Source: Bacteroidia bacterium
GTDB lineage: Bacteria > Bacteroidota > Bacteroidia > AKYH767-A > OLB10
DNA length: 44,383 nucleotides
Assembly: GCA_016788065.1 (NCBI GenBank)
Contig: JAEUTI010000069.1
Span: forward strand, 1 to 44,383
Direction of reading: 5' to 3'
Numbering within the stretch: position 1 is the stretch's first letter; each line of letters begins with the position of its first letter. The notes beneath the pieces are model-generated. The model saw nothing but the letters and a program-made list of their open reading frames with translations, was not told where the DNA came from and made no database searches. The position numbers and the translations under genes are program-made. Of the stretch, positions 8,043 through 15,952 are shown piece by piece.

Positions 8043-9386
8043 ATGAAGTTCAATTTATCTGAAATGCTTCTTTCAAAAAGAGATGCCATCAATCTGGATG
8101 TATTTAGAATTCTTTTTGGTTTAGTTCTGCTTTTTCAATATTATAGTTTCTATAGTGTCGATTTTATTGATCGTGGAATTATTGCTCCTAAATTTTTATT
8201 TAGTTATGACCTGACCCCATTCATTGTGCCACTTCCTGAAGGTATTATGAAAATCATGATGCTGGTAACATTAATTGCACCGATATTTATCATGATTGGG
8301 AGGTTTTTCAAAGTGGCTATATGGAGTTATATTGTTTGCTTCGGATATTTCTTTCTTTTGGATGAATCTTATTATAATAATCACTTCTATGTTATATTAT
8401 TGCTTTGTTTCCTTTTTCTCTTTTACAGCCCTTCAGGATTCAAAAAAGTAAATATGGTTCCATCCTGGTTGCTATTTTTATTTCAGTTTCAAATAGTAAT
8501 AGTGTATTTTTATGGAGGAGTCGTAAAGCTGAATTATGATTGGCTAGTTTTACAGCAACCAGTTAGATCGTTACTGGAGATTAATACTTCTATTTCACCA
8601 TTTCCTGAGCTTCTTAAAAGTGAAGCAGTTATTTATTATCTTACTTATGGGGGTGTTGTTTTTGATTTGCTGATAGGTTTTTTACTATGGTGGAGAAAAA
8701 CCAGGATTGCAGCAATTTTGCTATCGATTATATTTCATTTGACAAATTTGTTTATTTTTAATTTTGGTTATGGAGGAGAAATTGGTATATTTCCTTTTCT
8801 CATGATAGCATCTAATTTACTTTTTCTTGATTCGGATTTATTAAGGAATTATTTCAATAATTGGTTCCCTAATGACAAGAAAGCTGTCAAAGTATCTCTT
8901 GATTCAAATTTAAATAATTCCTGGCATTTTAATCATAAGGCCCTGGTATTTGTGTATTTATATATTTTTATTCAAATAATTCTACCTTTCAGACATTATC
9001 TTTCTCCGGTTCATGTTGACTGGACAGGGCAGGGACAATATTTTGCCTGGCGAATGAAGATTTATTCAAAAACTGTTCAAGTTAAATTTACTGCCAGACG
9101 ATTTCCCGATGATAAACCTGTTACTGTTCAGTTGCAGAAAATGTTAAACACCGTACAGGTTAATATGATGGGACAACATGCAGATATGGTTTATAAGACT
9201 GCTCAATATATTGTACATGATCTGGAGACTCGTCTGAAAATTAAGGATCCAATTATAAATGCAGAAATTAGAGTCTCTTATAACGGCAGGCCATTTGTTA
9301 ATTTTGTGGACCCTGATGTAAATCTGGCCAAAGTTTCTTATAATCCTTATGGAAATAATTCCTGGGTCATGCCTAAGCCTGAATAG
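8043..9386 (+). CDS. HTTM / vitamin K-dependent gamma-carboxylase-like membrane protein
   Basis: A 447-residue protein with several membrane segments in its first 330 residues and a soluble C-terminal part. The ATG at 8043 gives MKFNLSEML; a TTG at 8028 would add five residues. It shows hallmarks of the vitamin K-dependent gamma-glutamyl carboxylase family: DESYYNNHFYVI with His114, VYFYGGVVKLNYDWL with Lys162, IFHLTNLFIFNFGYGGEIGI followed by FPFLMIAS, and LPFRHYLSPVHVDWTGQG then WRMK. By motif alignment from memory, His114 and Lys162 correspond to human GGCX His160 and the catalytic base Lys218. It therefore probably retains the quinol-oxidising half-reaction, but its substrate in bacteria is unknown. 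The stop overlaps that of the convergent GNAT gene. Confidence 0.85.
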   Translation: MKFNLSEMLLSKRDAINLDVFRILFGLVLLFQYYSFYSVDFIDRGIIAPKFLFSYDLTPFIVPLPEGIMKIMMLVTLIAPIFIMIGRFFKVAIWSYIVCFGYFFLLDESYYNNHFYVILLLCFLFLFYSPSGFKKVNMVPSWLLFLFQFQIVIVYFYGGVVKLNYDWLVLQQPVRSLLEINTSISPFPELLKSEAVIYYLTYGGVVFDLLIGFLLWWRKTRIAAILLSIIFHLTNLFIFNFGYGGEIGIFPFLMIASNLLFLDSDLLRNYFNNWFPNDKKAVKVSLDSNLNNSWHFNHKALVFVYLYIFIQIILPFRHYLSPVHVDWTGQGQYFAWRMKIYSKTVQVKFTARRFPDDKPVTVQLQKMLNTVQVNMMGQHADMVYKTAQYIVHDLETRLKIKDPIINAEIRVSYNGRPFVNFVDPDVNLAKVSYNPYGNNSWVMPKPE

Positions 9387-9936
9387 GACCAAAAGGGAAT
9401 TCTTTAGGTATATTTATTGATGGATTTTCTTCTATTGGAAATACATAGTTCAACCAGGGAACCCCATCATAAAGGAGATCTTTTTCATATTTGAGACCTA
9501 ATTTTTCAGTAACTCTTATTGATCTTTCATTTTCTTTGTGAACGCGGGCTACAATTCTTTTGATGCCAAATTCTTCAATTCCAGCTTTTATGCATACAGA
9601 TGCAGTTTCAAGAGCTAAGCCTTGACCCCAGAATTCAGGCAGAAAGCGATATCCAATATCGACTTCGTTTTCTTCAAGAATATACTTTAACCCACACCAA
9701 CCCGCGAATTGATTAGTATCCTTCAGAATTACAGCCCACCTTCCAAATCCTGAAATTTGATAAGCCTTGTAATTTTTTAAGAATGCTGCCGCTTCAGCAT
9801 GATTTTCAAATGGTGGATCTGTAGTAAAACGAAAAATATCTGGATGTAAGTTTAAACGGTAGACTGCTTGTGCATCGTCAGGAGAGAATTCTCTCAGGAA
9901 ACAACGGTTAGTCTCGAAAAGGATATTGCTTTTCAT
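9373..9936 (-). CDS. GNAT family N-acetyltransferase (RimJ/RimL-like)
   Basis: A 187-residue cytosolic acetyltransferase of the Acetyltransf_3 group, which uses acetyl-CoA to modify protein N-termini or small amines. ETNRCFLREFSPDDAQAVYR at the N-terminus is the typical strand 1 and helix 1; VDIGYRFLPEFWGQGLALET contains the acetyl-CoA pyrophosphate loop (QGLA in place of Q/R-x-x-G-x-G/A); and KRIVARVHKENERSIRVTEK leads to the conserved GLKYEKD ending. The gene is convergent with the HTTM gene, the two coding ends overlapping by 14 bases with no hairpin between. The acceptor is not predictable. Confidence 0.9.
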   Translation of the reverse strand: MKSNILFETNRCFLREFSPDDAQAVYRLNLHPDIFRFTTDPPFENHAEAAAFLKNYKAYQISGFGRWAVILKDTNQFAGWCGLKYILEENEVDIGYRFLPEFWGQGLALETASVCIKAGIEEFGIKRIVARVHKENERSIRVTEKLGLKYEKDLLYDGVPWLNYVFPIEENPSINIPKEFPFGPIQA

Positions 9937-9954
9937 TTGTTTATCTTAACTTTG
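9926..9954 (+). promoter_or_regulatory. candidate promoter of yggS
   Basis: TTG at 9926-9928, an 18-base spacer and TAACTTTG at 9947-9954 give a full match to the Bacteroidota -33/-7 pattern. Transcription would start about 18 bases before the ATG at 9980. The -33 part lies inside the 5' end of the divergent GNAT gene. Confidence 0.65.
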
Positions 9955-9979
9955 CGAACCAAATTTACGAAAAGTTTAA

Positions 9980-10663
9980 ATGAATTCAAGTTCAAGTCCA
10001 ATTGCTGATTCTATTTTGAACCTAAAGAATGAGTTAGCTCCATTTAATGCCAAGCTTGTTGCAGTTTCCAAAACGAAACCAGTTGAAATGATTCTTGAAG
10101 CCATTAAAGCGGGTCAGGTTGATTTCGGTGAAAATTATGTTCAGGAACTTGATGTCAAACAGAAACAAATTTCTGCTCCGATCCAATGGCATTTTATTGG
10201 ACATCTTCAAACTAATAAAGTAAAGATTATAGCACCTTATGTAGATTTGATTCATGGTGTTGAAAATGTGAAAGCTTTGGAAGTTATTAGCAGGCAGGCA
10301 TTTGCTTTGGAAAGAGAAATTGCGGTGTTGCTACAGATTCATATTGCAAAAGAGGAAACTAAATTTGGATTTGACGTGGAAGAGGTGGGGAAGGTCGTGT
10401 CTGATTTATTTGAGAATCCCTTGCCTGCTGTAAAGTTATGCGGGTTCATGGGAATGGCAACATTTACCAATGATGAGCAGGTGATCAGAAAAGAATTTCG
10501 TTCGCTTAGAAAATTATTTGAATCGGTGAAGCAGGGGTTTGAATCGAGGGGTATTGCGGGATTTGATACATTGAGCATGGGCATGACATCTGACTATAAA
10601 ATTGCTTTGGAAGAAGGAAGTACCATGGTCAGGATTGGAAGTGCAATTTTTGGCTCGCGATAA
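9980..10663 (+). CDS. yggS: YggS/PLPBP family pyridoxal phosphate-binding protein
   Basis: A 227-residue cytosolic single-domain protein with the alanine racemase N-terminal TIM-barrel fold. This family binds PLP and helps maintain vitamin B6 and amino acid balance; it has no known catalytic activity. The PLP lysine is Lys31 in LVAVSKTKP, followed by family motifs DFGENYVQE, WHFIGHLQTNK, IAKEETKFGF and LSMGMTSDYKIALEEGSTMV with RIGSAIFG at the end. The length and motif order are normal. In many bacteria it neighbours division or proline genes; here it stands between an acetyltransferase and an asparaginase, which says little about its role. Confidence 0.95.
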   Translation: MNSSSSPIADSILNLKNELAPFNAKLVAVSKTKPVEMILEAIKAGQVDFGENYVQELDVKQKQISAPIQWHFIGHLQTNKVKIIAPYVDLIHGVENVKALEVISRQAFALEREIAVLLQIHIAKEETKFGFDVEEVGKVVSDLFENPLPAVKLCGFMGMATFTNDEQVIRKEFRSLRKLFESVKQGFESRGIAGFDTLSMGMTSDYKIALEEGSTMVRIGSAIFGSR

Positions 10664-10678
10664 GTTGTAAGTTATTTT

Positions 10679-10686
10679 TACATTTG
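10679..10686 (+). promoter_or_regulatory. candidate -7 element of the asparaginase gene
   Basis: TACATTTG matches TAnnTTTG exactly, in the 41-base gap after yggS and 18 bases before the next ATG. No TTG is found at a normal -33 distance, so the gene may also be read from the yggS promoter. Confidence 0.4.
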
Positions 10687-10704
10687 TATTATTAAAACGG
10701 AAAT

Positions 10705-11622
10705 ATGTTCACAATTGCAATTCATGGTGGTGCTGGTACCATTTTACCTTCTGACCTGACTGCTGAAAAGGAAATACTTTATCGAAATGGTCTTGATAGT
10801 GCTATTCGGGCAGGAATTAACATTTTGGAAAGCAAAGGAACAGCCATGGATGCTGTTACAGCAGCTGTAACTGCTTTGGAAAATAACCCGTTATTTAATG
10901 CCGGGAAAGGATCTGTTTTCAACCATCTGGGGCGCCATGAAATGGATGCCTCCATAATGGATGGTAAAAATCTTGCGGCTGGTGCTGTTACTTGTGTGAC
11001 CGGAGTTAAAAACCCTGTTCAACTGGCCAGGCTGGTGATGGAAAAAACAGAACATGTAATGCTTTGTGGAAGTGGTGCTGAAGAGCTTGCACATCAATTT
11101 AAATTGCCCTTTGAAAGTCCTGAATATTTTTTCGATTCATTTAGACATGATCAATGGATTGCCATACGTGATTCTGAAGCTACTCAGCTGGATCATTCAG
11201 GTGAAAAGAAATTTGGAACAGTAGGTGCTGTTGCTTGTGATATGCATGGAAATCTTGCTGCCGCAACTTCAACCGGAGGTATGACAAATAAAAAGTATAA
11301 TAGAATTGGTGATACACCTGTCATAGGTGCTGGTACCTATGCCTCTGATTCCAGTTGTGCTGTTTCTTGTACAGGGCATGGTGAGTTTTTTCTGAGAGCA
11401 GTGGTTGCCTATGACATAGCTTGTTTAATGCAATACAAAGGTTGTTCATTAGAAGAAGCCTGCCGGATAGTGGTACTCGATAAATTAGTAAAAATAGGAG
11501 GGGAAGGTGGCGTAATTGCTGCGGATACCAAAGGCAATATCAGCCTTGTTTTTAACAGTGCCGGAATGTACCGGGCTTCTTTCAAGGCCGGAGAAATGGT
11601 TCAGACAGCAATTTATCGCTGA
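10705..11622 (+). CDS. isoaspartyl peptidase / L-asparaginase (plant-type, Ntn hydrolase)
   Basis: A 305-residue N-terminal-nucleophile hydrolase that cleaves isoaspartyl dipeptides and usually L-asparagine. IAIHGGAGTILP (5-14) opens the family; AMDAVTAAVTALENNPLFNA followed by GKGSVFN is the conserved alpha-subunit region. The precursor should cut itself before Thr172 in KKFGTVGAVACD, exposing that threonine as nucleophile. The beta subunit shows AAATSTGGMTNKKYNRIGDT and then PVIGAGTYA, binding the substrate alpha-carboxylate. No signal peptide is visible, so it is probably cytosolic and recycles damaged aspartyl residues or supplies aspartate. No terminator hairpin is seen after it. Confidence 0.93.
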   Translation: MFTIAIHGGAGTILPSDLTAEKEILYRNGLDSAIRAGINILESKGTAMDAVTAAVTALENNPLFNAGKGSVFNHLGRHEMDASIMDGKNLAAGAVTCVTGVKNPVQLARLVMEKTEHVMLCGSGAEELAHQFKLPFESPEYFFDSFRHDQWIAIRDSEATQLDHSGEKKFGTVGAVACDMHGNLAAATSTGGMTNKKYNRIGDTPVIGAGTYASDSSCAVSCTGHGEFFLRAVVAYDIACLMQYKGCSLEEACRIVVLDKLVKIGGEGGVIAADTKGNISLVFNSAGMYRASFKAGEMVQTAIYR

Positions 11623-11663
11623 TTTTCAGAACTTTTGATTGATTTGAGTTGTTTTCTTTCAAA

Positions 11664-11694
11664 TTGAATATTTGAATGGAAAAATGTATCTTTA
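11664..11694 (+). promoter_or_regulatory. candidate promoter of the S8 protease gene
   Basis: TTG at 11664-11666, a 20-base spacer and TATCTTTA at 11687-11694 (seven of eight matches to TAnnTTTG) lie just upstream of the preferred ATG at 11714. If this promoter is real, the upstream TTG start at 11672 would not be in the transcript. Confidence 0.45.
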
Positions 11695-11713
11695 CCATAC
11701 TAAAATGCTTATC

Positions 11714-14518
11714 ATGAGAAAGTTATCTTCATTACTGGTTAGTTTATGCCTGATGTTTTCAGTATTGGTTACCGGGCTCCATGCTTCTGCACCCATTCCT
11801 GCTCCGTATCAGCAAGGGAAAGTCATATTTAGAATGGCTCCTGAATATCGTGCTTCATCCAGAGTTACCGGAATAGACCTTGCTGAATTTCAATTGATTT
11901 TTAATCAGATTAAAGCAGCTTCCGTAAGTAAAAAATTTCCCCGACATGAAAGGCCTGCTACTCATTTTGATGCCAAAGGAAACAAGCTGGTAGACTTATC
12001 ATTAATTTATGAAGTTAGTTTTGATCCAGCAATGCCTGTAAATAAGGTTGTGCAATCATTGCTTGCAACAGGAAAAGTTATTTACGCAGAGCCGGTTTAT
12101 ACTATGGAATTGCTGTACAATCCGAATGATCCTGATACTGCATCTCAGTATTATCTCACATTAATAAAAGCGTTTGATGCATGGGATATTAATCAGGGCG
12201 ATACCAATTTTGTTGTTGGTGTAACTGACACCGGTGCTGATTTAGACCATCCTGATCTTGCTGCGGGAATTAAATATAATTATGCAGATCCGATTAATGG
12301 TGTCGATGATGATGGTGATGGTTTTACAGATAATTTTTATGGTTGGGATGTTGGTGATAACGATAATGATCCCAGTGTAGATGTAGTCCATGGTTCCTTT
12401 GTATGCGGTCTTGCAGGTGCTTCAACAGATAATGGTACCGGAATTGCCGGAACCGGTTTTAAAACAAGATTTCTACCTGTGAAAATTTCATCCAATGGTG
12501 TATTGAATGCAGCATATGATGGAATTGTATATGCTGCTGATCACGGTTGTCAGGTAATTAATTGCTCCTGGGGTGGATTTGGTGGAGGCCAGTTTGGTCA
12601 GGATATTGTTGATTATGCAACTATCAATAAAAATGCTCTCGTTGTCGGAGCCAGCGGTAATTCAAATAATGAAGCTCCATTTTTTCCGGCATCTTACAAT
12701 AATGTATTATCTGTGACCGGTACCAATAATACCGATACTAAGTGGGTGAATTCAAGTTATGGTGCATTTGTGGATATGTGCGCACCGGGAGAAGGTATCT
12801 ATTCAACCATTTTTGATAATAATTATTCTTTTTCATCAGGGACATCTTTTGCGGCACCAATTGTTGCCGCAGCAGCAGCAATTCTCAGAACTCAATTTGC
12901 ATTTTATACGCCTATGCAAATTGCCGAACAGTTGCGAATGACCTCTGATGATATTTATGCTGTTCCTGGAAATGCTTCCTACATAAATAAATTGGGCAAA
13001 GGTCGGTTGAATTTATTCAGAGCTTTAACTGAAAGTCCTAAGTCGGTTAGAATGATCAATCAGACAATCACTGACAATAATGATAATGCTTTTGCAGGTG
13101 ATGATACATTAGATATAACAGTGTTCTTAAGAAATTACCTTGCACCACTTTCGAGTTTGAATGCTACACTAACATGTAACATTCCTGGTATAACTATCCT
13201 GAATGGTAATCTCCCGGTTGGAGCTATGAATACTTTGGCAGATTATGATAATACAGGTACTCCATTCCGTGTGGTCATACCTAATGGGATTGCCTTTAAC
13301 ACCAAGGTTACCTTTACACTTAGTTATGCAGATGCCGGTTATAGCGACTGGCAGATTTTTGATCTTGTTGTTAATGTTGATTACATCAATGTATTAATCA
13401 ATGATGTGGGTACATCAATTACGAGTAAAGGAAGAATTGGATATAATGAGGGTAGTCAGGTACAGGGAATTGGGTTTACTTACAACGACGGAACTTCCTT
13501 GTGGTATGAAGGTGGATTGGTTTTAGGAACCGACACGTCACATGTTTCTGATCACCTTTTTGGTTCACCGGTTTCTGTTATGTCGAATGATTTTATTTCC
13601 ATGATTAATGTCAGGAAAATTATTCCTACAGTTGATTCTGATTTTGATCTTGACAGCAGGTTTAATGATGATGGTGCGGGAACAACACAATTGGATGTGG
13701 AAGTTAATCAGAAAACATACGCATGGAGTACACCGGCAGATAGCAAATATATAATTGTTGAATATATTATCTCTAATAAAGGAACCAATCAACTCACCGA
13801 CTTCTATGCAGGTATTTATGGGGATTGGGATATTGGTGCTGTTATCGATAACAGAGGACAATATGACAGTGGTTTAAAAATGGGATATGCATTTAATACA
13901 GGTACCCCAACCGTGTATGCCGGTGTTAAGCAATTGAATTCCGGGCCTAACAATGTATATGCATTCGATAATGACGGGGCAGGGGGTACCATTGGTATTT
14001 ACAATGGATACACTAAATCTGAAAAGTATCAGTCGTTATCAACTTTAAGAAGTTCCTCAGGTCAGAATGGTGCAGGTAACGATGTTTCCCTAATGGTGGC
14101 TTCCGGACCTCACACAATTCCTGCAGGTGATTCTATCACCGTCGCATTTGCACTATTAGCAGGAAATGATCTGACCTCTTTAACCAATTCTGCAATTGCT
14201 GCCGATATTAAATACAGCACATTAAACTCAATAATTCCATTGCAACCTGTACTAACTACAAGCTTAAGTCAGAATTTCCCCAACCCTTTCAGTGGTCAAA
14301 CAACAATCAATTATTCTTTGGCTTCTGATGAAGTTGTAACTATTGAAATTTACAATGTTTTGGGAGAGCTTGTTCTAAAGCCTGTTAATAATGAAAAACT
14401 TCCTGCAGGTGAATACACATTCGATTTTGAGACTAAAGCTGGTGAAGATGGATTTTATTATTGCCGCATGATAGCAGGTAGTAATAATCAAACGATAAGA
14501 ATGATTTCAATCCAATAG
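11714..14518 (+). CDS. T9SS-secreted subtilisin-like serine protease (S8 family)
   Basis: A 934-residue secreted protease. The ATG at 11714 gives MRKLSSLLVSLCLMFSVLVT, a clean signal peptide; an in-frame TTG at 11672 would add 14 polar residues. Residues about 30-135 form a propeptide-like region. The S8 triad is Asp172 (GVTDTGADLDHPDL), His226 (VVHGSFVCGLAGAS) and Ser378 (SSGTSFAAPIVAAAAA), with oxyanion Asn316 in GASGN. DDDGDGFTDNFYGWD (198-212) is an acidic, possibly calcium-binding insert. After the protease come about 380 residues of beta-rich domains including a recurring WYEGGLVLGTDTSHVSDH-type module, and a final sorting domain NFPNPFSGQTTINYSL...YNVLGE...GFYYCRM. It probably degrades extracellular protein at the cell surface. 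Confidence 0.93.
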   Translation: MRKLSSLLVSLCLMFSVLVTGLHASAPIPAPYQQGKVIFRMAPEYRASSRVTGIDLAEFQLIFNQIKAASVSKKFPRHERPATHFDAKGNKLVDLSLIYEVSFDPAMPVNKVVQSLLATGKVIYAEPVYTMELLYNPNDPDTASQYYLTLIKAFDAWDINQGDTNFVVGVTDTGADLDHPDLAAGIKYNYADPINGVDDDGDGFTDNFYGWDVGDNDNDPSVDVVHGSFVCGLAGASTDNGTGIAGTGFKTRFLPVKISSNGVLNAAYDGIVYAADHGCQVINCSWGGFGGGQFGQDIVDYATINKNALVVGASGNSNNEAPFFPASYNNVLSVTGTNNTDTKWVNSSYGAFVDMCAPGEGIYSTIFDNNYSFSSGTSFAAPIVAAAAAILRTQFAFYTPMQIAEQLRMTSDDIYAVPGNASYINKLGKGRLNLFRALTESPKSVRMINQTITDNNDNAFAGDDTLDITVFLRNYLAPLSSLNATLTCNIPGITILNGNLPVGAMNTLADYDNTGTPFRVVIPNGIAFNTKVTFTLSYADAGYSDWQIFDLVVNVDYINVLINDVGTSITSKGRIGYNEGSQVQGIGFTYNDGTSLWYEGGLVLGTDTSHVSDHLFGSPVSVMSNDFISMINVRKIIPTVDSDFDLDSRFNDDGAGTTQLDVEVNQKTYAWSTPADSKYIIVEYIISNKGTNQLTDFYAGIYGDWDIGAVIDNRGQYDSGLKMGYAFNTGTPTVYAGVKQLNSGPNNVYAFDNDGAGGTIGIYNGYTKSEKYQSLSTLRSSSGQNGAGNDVSLMVASGPHTIPAGDSITVAFALLAGNDLTSLTNSAIAADIKYSTLNSIIPLQPVLTTSLSQNFPNPFSGQTTINYSLASDEVVTIEIYNVLGELVLKPVNNEKLPAGEYTFDFETKAGEDGFYYCRMIAGSNNQTIRMISIQ

Positions 14519-14531
14519 CTACACAACATAT

Positions 14532-14578
14532 CTATAAAGAAAAAGGCTTGCCAATCTGGCAAGCCTTTTTCTTTATAG
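14532..14578. terminator. bidirectional intrinsic terminator, perfect 22-bp stem
   Basis: Two exact 22-base arms (14532-14553 and 14557-14578) are separated by a three-base loop ATC. The inner half is G/C-rich (GGCTTGCCA) and the outer half is A on one side and T on the other, so it works on both strands. It sits between the convergent protease gene and the small T9SS gene. Confidence 0.92.
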
Positions 14579-14590
14579 TCGTTGTTAATT

Positions 14591-15355
14591 CTATCTTGAT
14601 ATAATCATCCGGTTCGTACGCTGAACTTTTCCATCAATCTCGAGAGAATAAAAGTAAAGTCCATTTTTTAATAATGAGCCACTGTTGCTATCGCCGTTCC
14701 AGTTAATTTTGTGCACGCCTGCTTTTTGCGATTCGTTTACAATCGTTTTTACTTTTTGTCCAATTACATCATAAACATTGATTGTTACATTGGAGGCATT
14801 GTTTTTAAGGTTGTATGTGATCAAGGTATTAACCTTTAAAGGATTTGGAAAATTATTCATCACAAATTCTTTAAATTCTATTTCTTCTTCACCTACGCCA
14901 CAAAATCCGGGAATTACACCTGTGAAATTAGATGTTGGTGGATTGGCTGTCATATCAACTATGATATAATTATTGCTGAAATCATAGCCAAACAGGGTGC
15001 CATTAGCATTCCTGAAAAACATGTCGATTGCATATATAGTTGATCCGTTAGGAATTGGTCCTGACAAACCGGAACTATAATACACAAATGGATCTACACA
15101 AATAGACCAGGTATCATTACCCTGAGAAGTCATTAAGCCGATTCCGTTGTCCAAATTAGGGCTGCCAACAATATATTCCCATGCACCGGATGGGCTTGAT
15201 GTAACTGCACCGGAATACATATATACTTTACTTGCTCCGGCTAGTCCGCTGACACCTTGATTGGCGTAATAAGTGATCCTCAGATCATTTTGTTGAGCTG
15301 AAGCCAGCATCACAAACCCATTAAGAAATACTAATAAAGGTAAGAGTCTTTTCAT
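14591..15355 (-). CDS. small secreted protein with T9SS sorting domain
   Basis: A 254-residue predicted secreted protein. The start at 15355 gives the signal peptide MKRLLPLLVFLNGFVMLASA ending AQ; an earlier ATG at 15415 would add 20 residues. The mature N-terminal domain reads DLRITYYANQG...SKVYMYSGAVTS...WEYIVG...GIGLMTSQGNDTWSICVD, then IYAIDMFFRNANGTLFGYD and NNYIIVDM, a pattern like the carbohydrate-binding or starch-associated beta-sandwich modules seen in secreted Bacteroidota proteins; this is a resemblance only. After a linker with EEEIEF, the last 85 residues are a T9SS sorting domain (NNFPNPLKVNTLITYNL, INVYDVIGQKV, NGLYFYSLEI). No catalytic motif is seen. Confidence 0.8.
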   Translation of the reverse strand: MKRLLPLLVFLNGFVMLASAQQNDLRITYYANQGVSGLAGASKVYMYSGAVTSSPSGAWEYIVGSPNLDNGIGLMTSQGNDTWSICVDPFVYYSSGLSGPIPNGSTIYAIDMFFRNANGTLFGYDFSNNYIIVDMTANPPTSNFTGVIPGFCGVGEEEIEFKEFVMNNFPNPLKVNTLITYNLKNNASNVTINVYDVIGQKVKTIVNESQKAGVHKINWNGDSNSGSLLKNGLYFYSLEIDGKVQRTNRMIISR

Positions 15356-15396
15356 ATGTTGAAGATTAGTTTTCGTCTTTGTTTCTATAATATGCA

Positions 15397-15404
15397 CAAA
15401 GTTA
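15397..15404 (-). promoter_or_regulatory. candidate -7 element of the small T9SS gene
   Basis: On the minus strand this reads TAACTTTG, an exact match to TAnnTTTG, 42 bases upstream of the start codon at 15355. No clear -33 TTG is present at normal spacing. Confidence 0.45.
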
Positions 15405-15562
15405 ATGAATTCCACAAGGCTTGTCGAGTCTTTTTAATACATTTCTTTCAACATGCTGATGTTGAACGGAGACAAATCGGTATCATCTTGATAAAGCTTT
15501 GAAAATCAAATATATAGTTGATTTTCCACAGTTGGTTTACCAGATTGCAATTCTAAAAAAAT

Positions 15563-15593
15563 AAATAAAGCCCTGAATATCAGGGCTTTATTT
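15563..15593 (-). terminator. intrinsic terminator of the tRNA gene
   Basis: Two exact 14-base arms (15563-15576 and 15580-15593) with a three-base loop form a hairpin containing GCCCTGA/TCAGGGC. On the minus strand it is followed by a T run, and it begins two bases after the tRNA 3' end. Confidence 0.88.
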
Positions 15594-15594
15594 G

Positions 15595-15668
15595 TAGCGA
15601 AGGGGGGAATCGAACCCCCGACCTTAGGGTTATGAATCCTACGCTCTAACCATCTGAGCTACCTCGCC
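15595..15668 (-). tRNA. tRNA-Met (anticodon CAT)
   Basis: On the minus strand a 74-base cloverleaf is visible. The acceptor arm GGCGAGG pairs with CTTCGCT, the D arm is AGCTCAGATGGTTAGAGC, the anticodon loop is TTCATAA with anticodon CAT, and the T arm is GGGGGTTCGATTCCCCC, followed by discriminator A. The 3' CCA is not encoded. Position 1 pairs (G-U), unlike the C1-A72 mismatch of initiator tRNA, so this is more likely elongator Met. A CAT anticodon can also belong to the isoleucine tRNA modified by TilS; this cannot be fully excluded. The inner pair of the anticodon stem is A-C. Confidence 0.93.
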
Positions 15669-15710
15669 ATTTGAGGAAGTTCCGGCAATTCCCGGTCATT
15701 TTTGAGGGCG

Positions 15711-15740
15711 CAAAGATACTAAAGCCATCTGTAATTCAAA
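15711..15740 (-). promoter_or_regulatory. promoter of the tRNA gene
   Basis: On the minus strand TTTG (15740-15737), an 18-base spacer and TATCTTTG (15718-15711) match the Bacteroidota -33/-7 consensus exactly. The -7 element lies 43 bases upstream of the mature tRNA 5' end. This is the best promoter in the window. Confidence 0.8.
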
Positions 15741-15952
15741 ATTAGAATGTTTAATTCCGTAATTGATTTTAAAGTCAAACTATAATTTTTTGTAGAACAT
15801 TTGCCACAAAAAAACGAACCGTTCACCCCTCTGTTCCTGCTGTTGGCAAAATAAAGAAGGTCTTGAATAAGAGTTCGGGCTAAATTGCCTGATATGCCTG
15901 AATTTCCAGAGGCCAGGACCATATCTGTGAATATAAATTAATGCCCGATCAC

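Noticed and set aside
9373-9386. Frameshift or fusion between the HTTM and GNAT genes
   Set aside because: The genes are convergent on opposite strands with intact family endings; the 14-base overlap of coding ends is ordinary.
15595-15668. tRNA-Met as an integration site for the surface-protein array
   Set aside because: The array faces the tRNA 5' end, no repeat of the tRNA 3' end was noticed, and no integrase is present.
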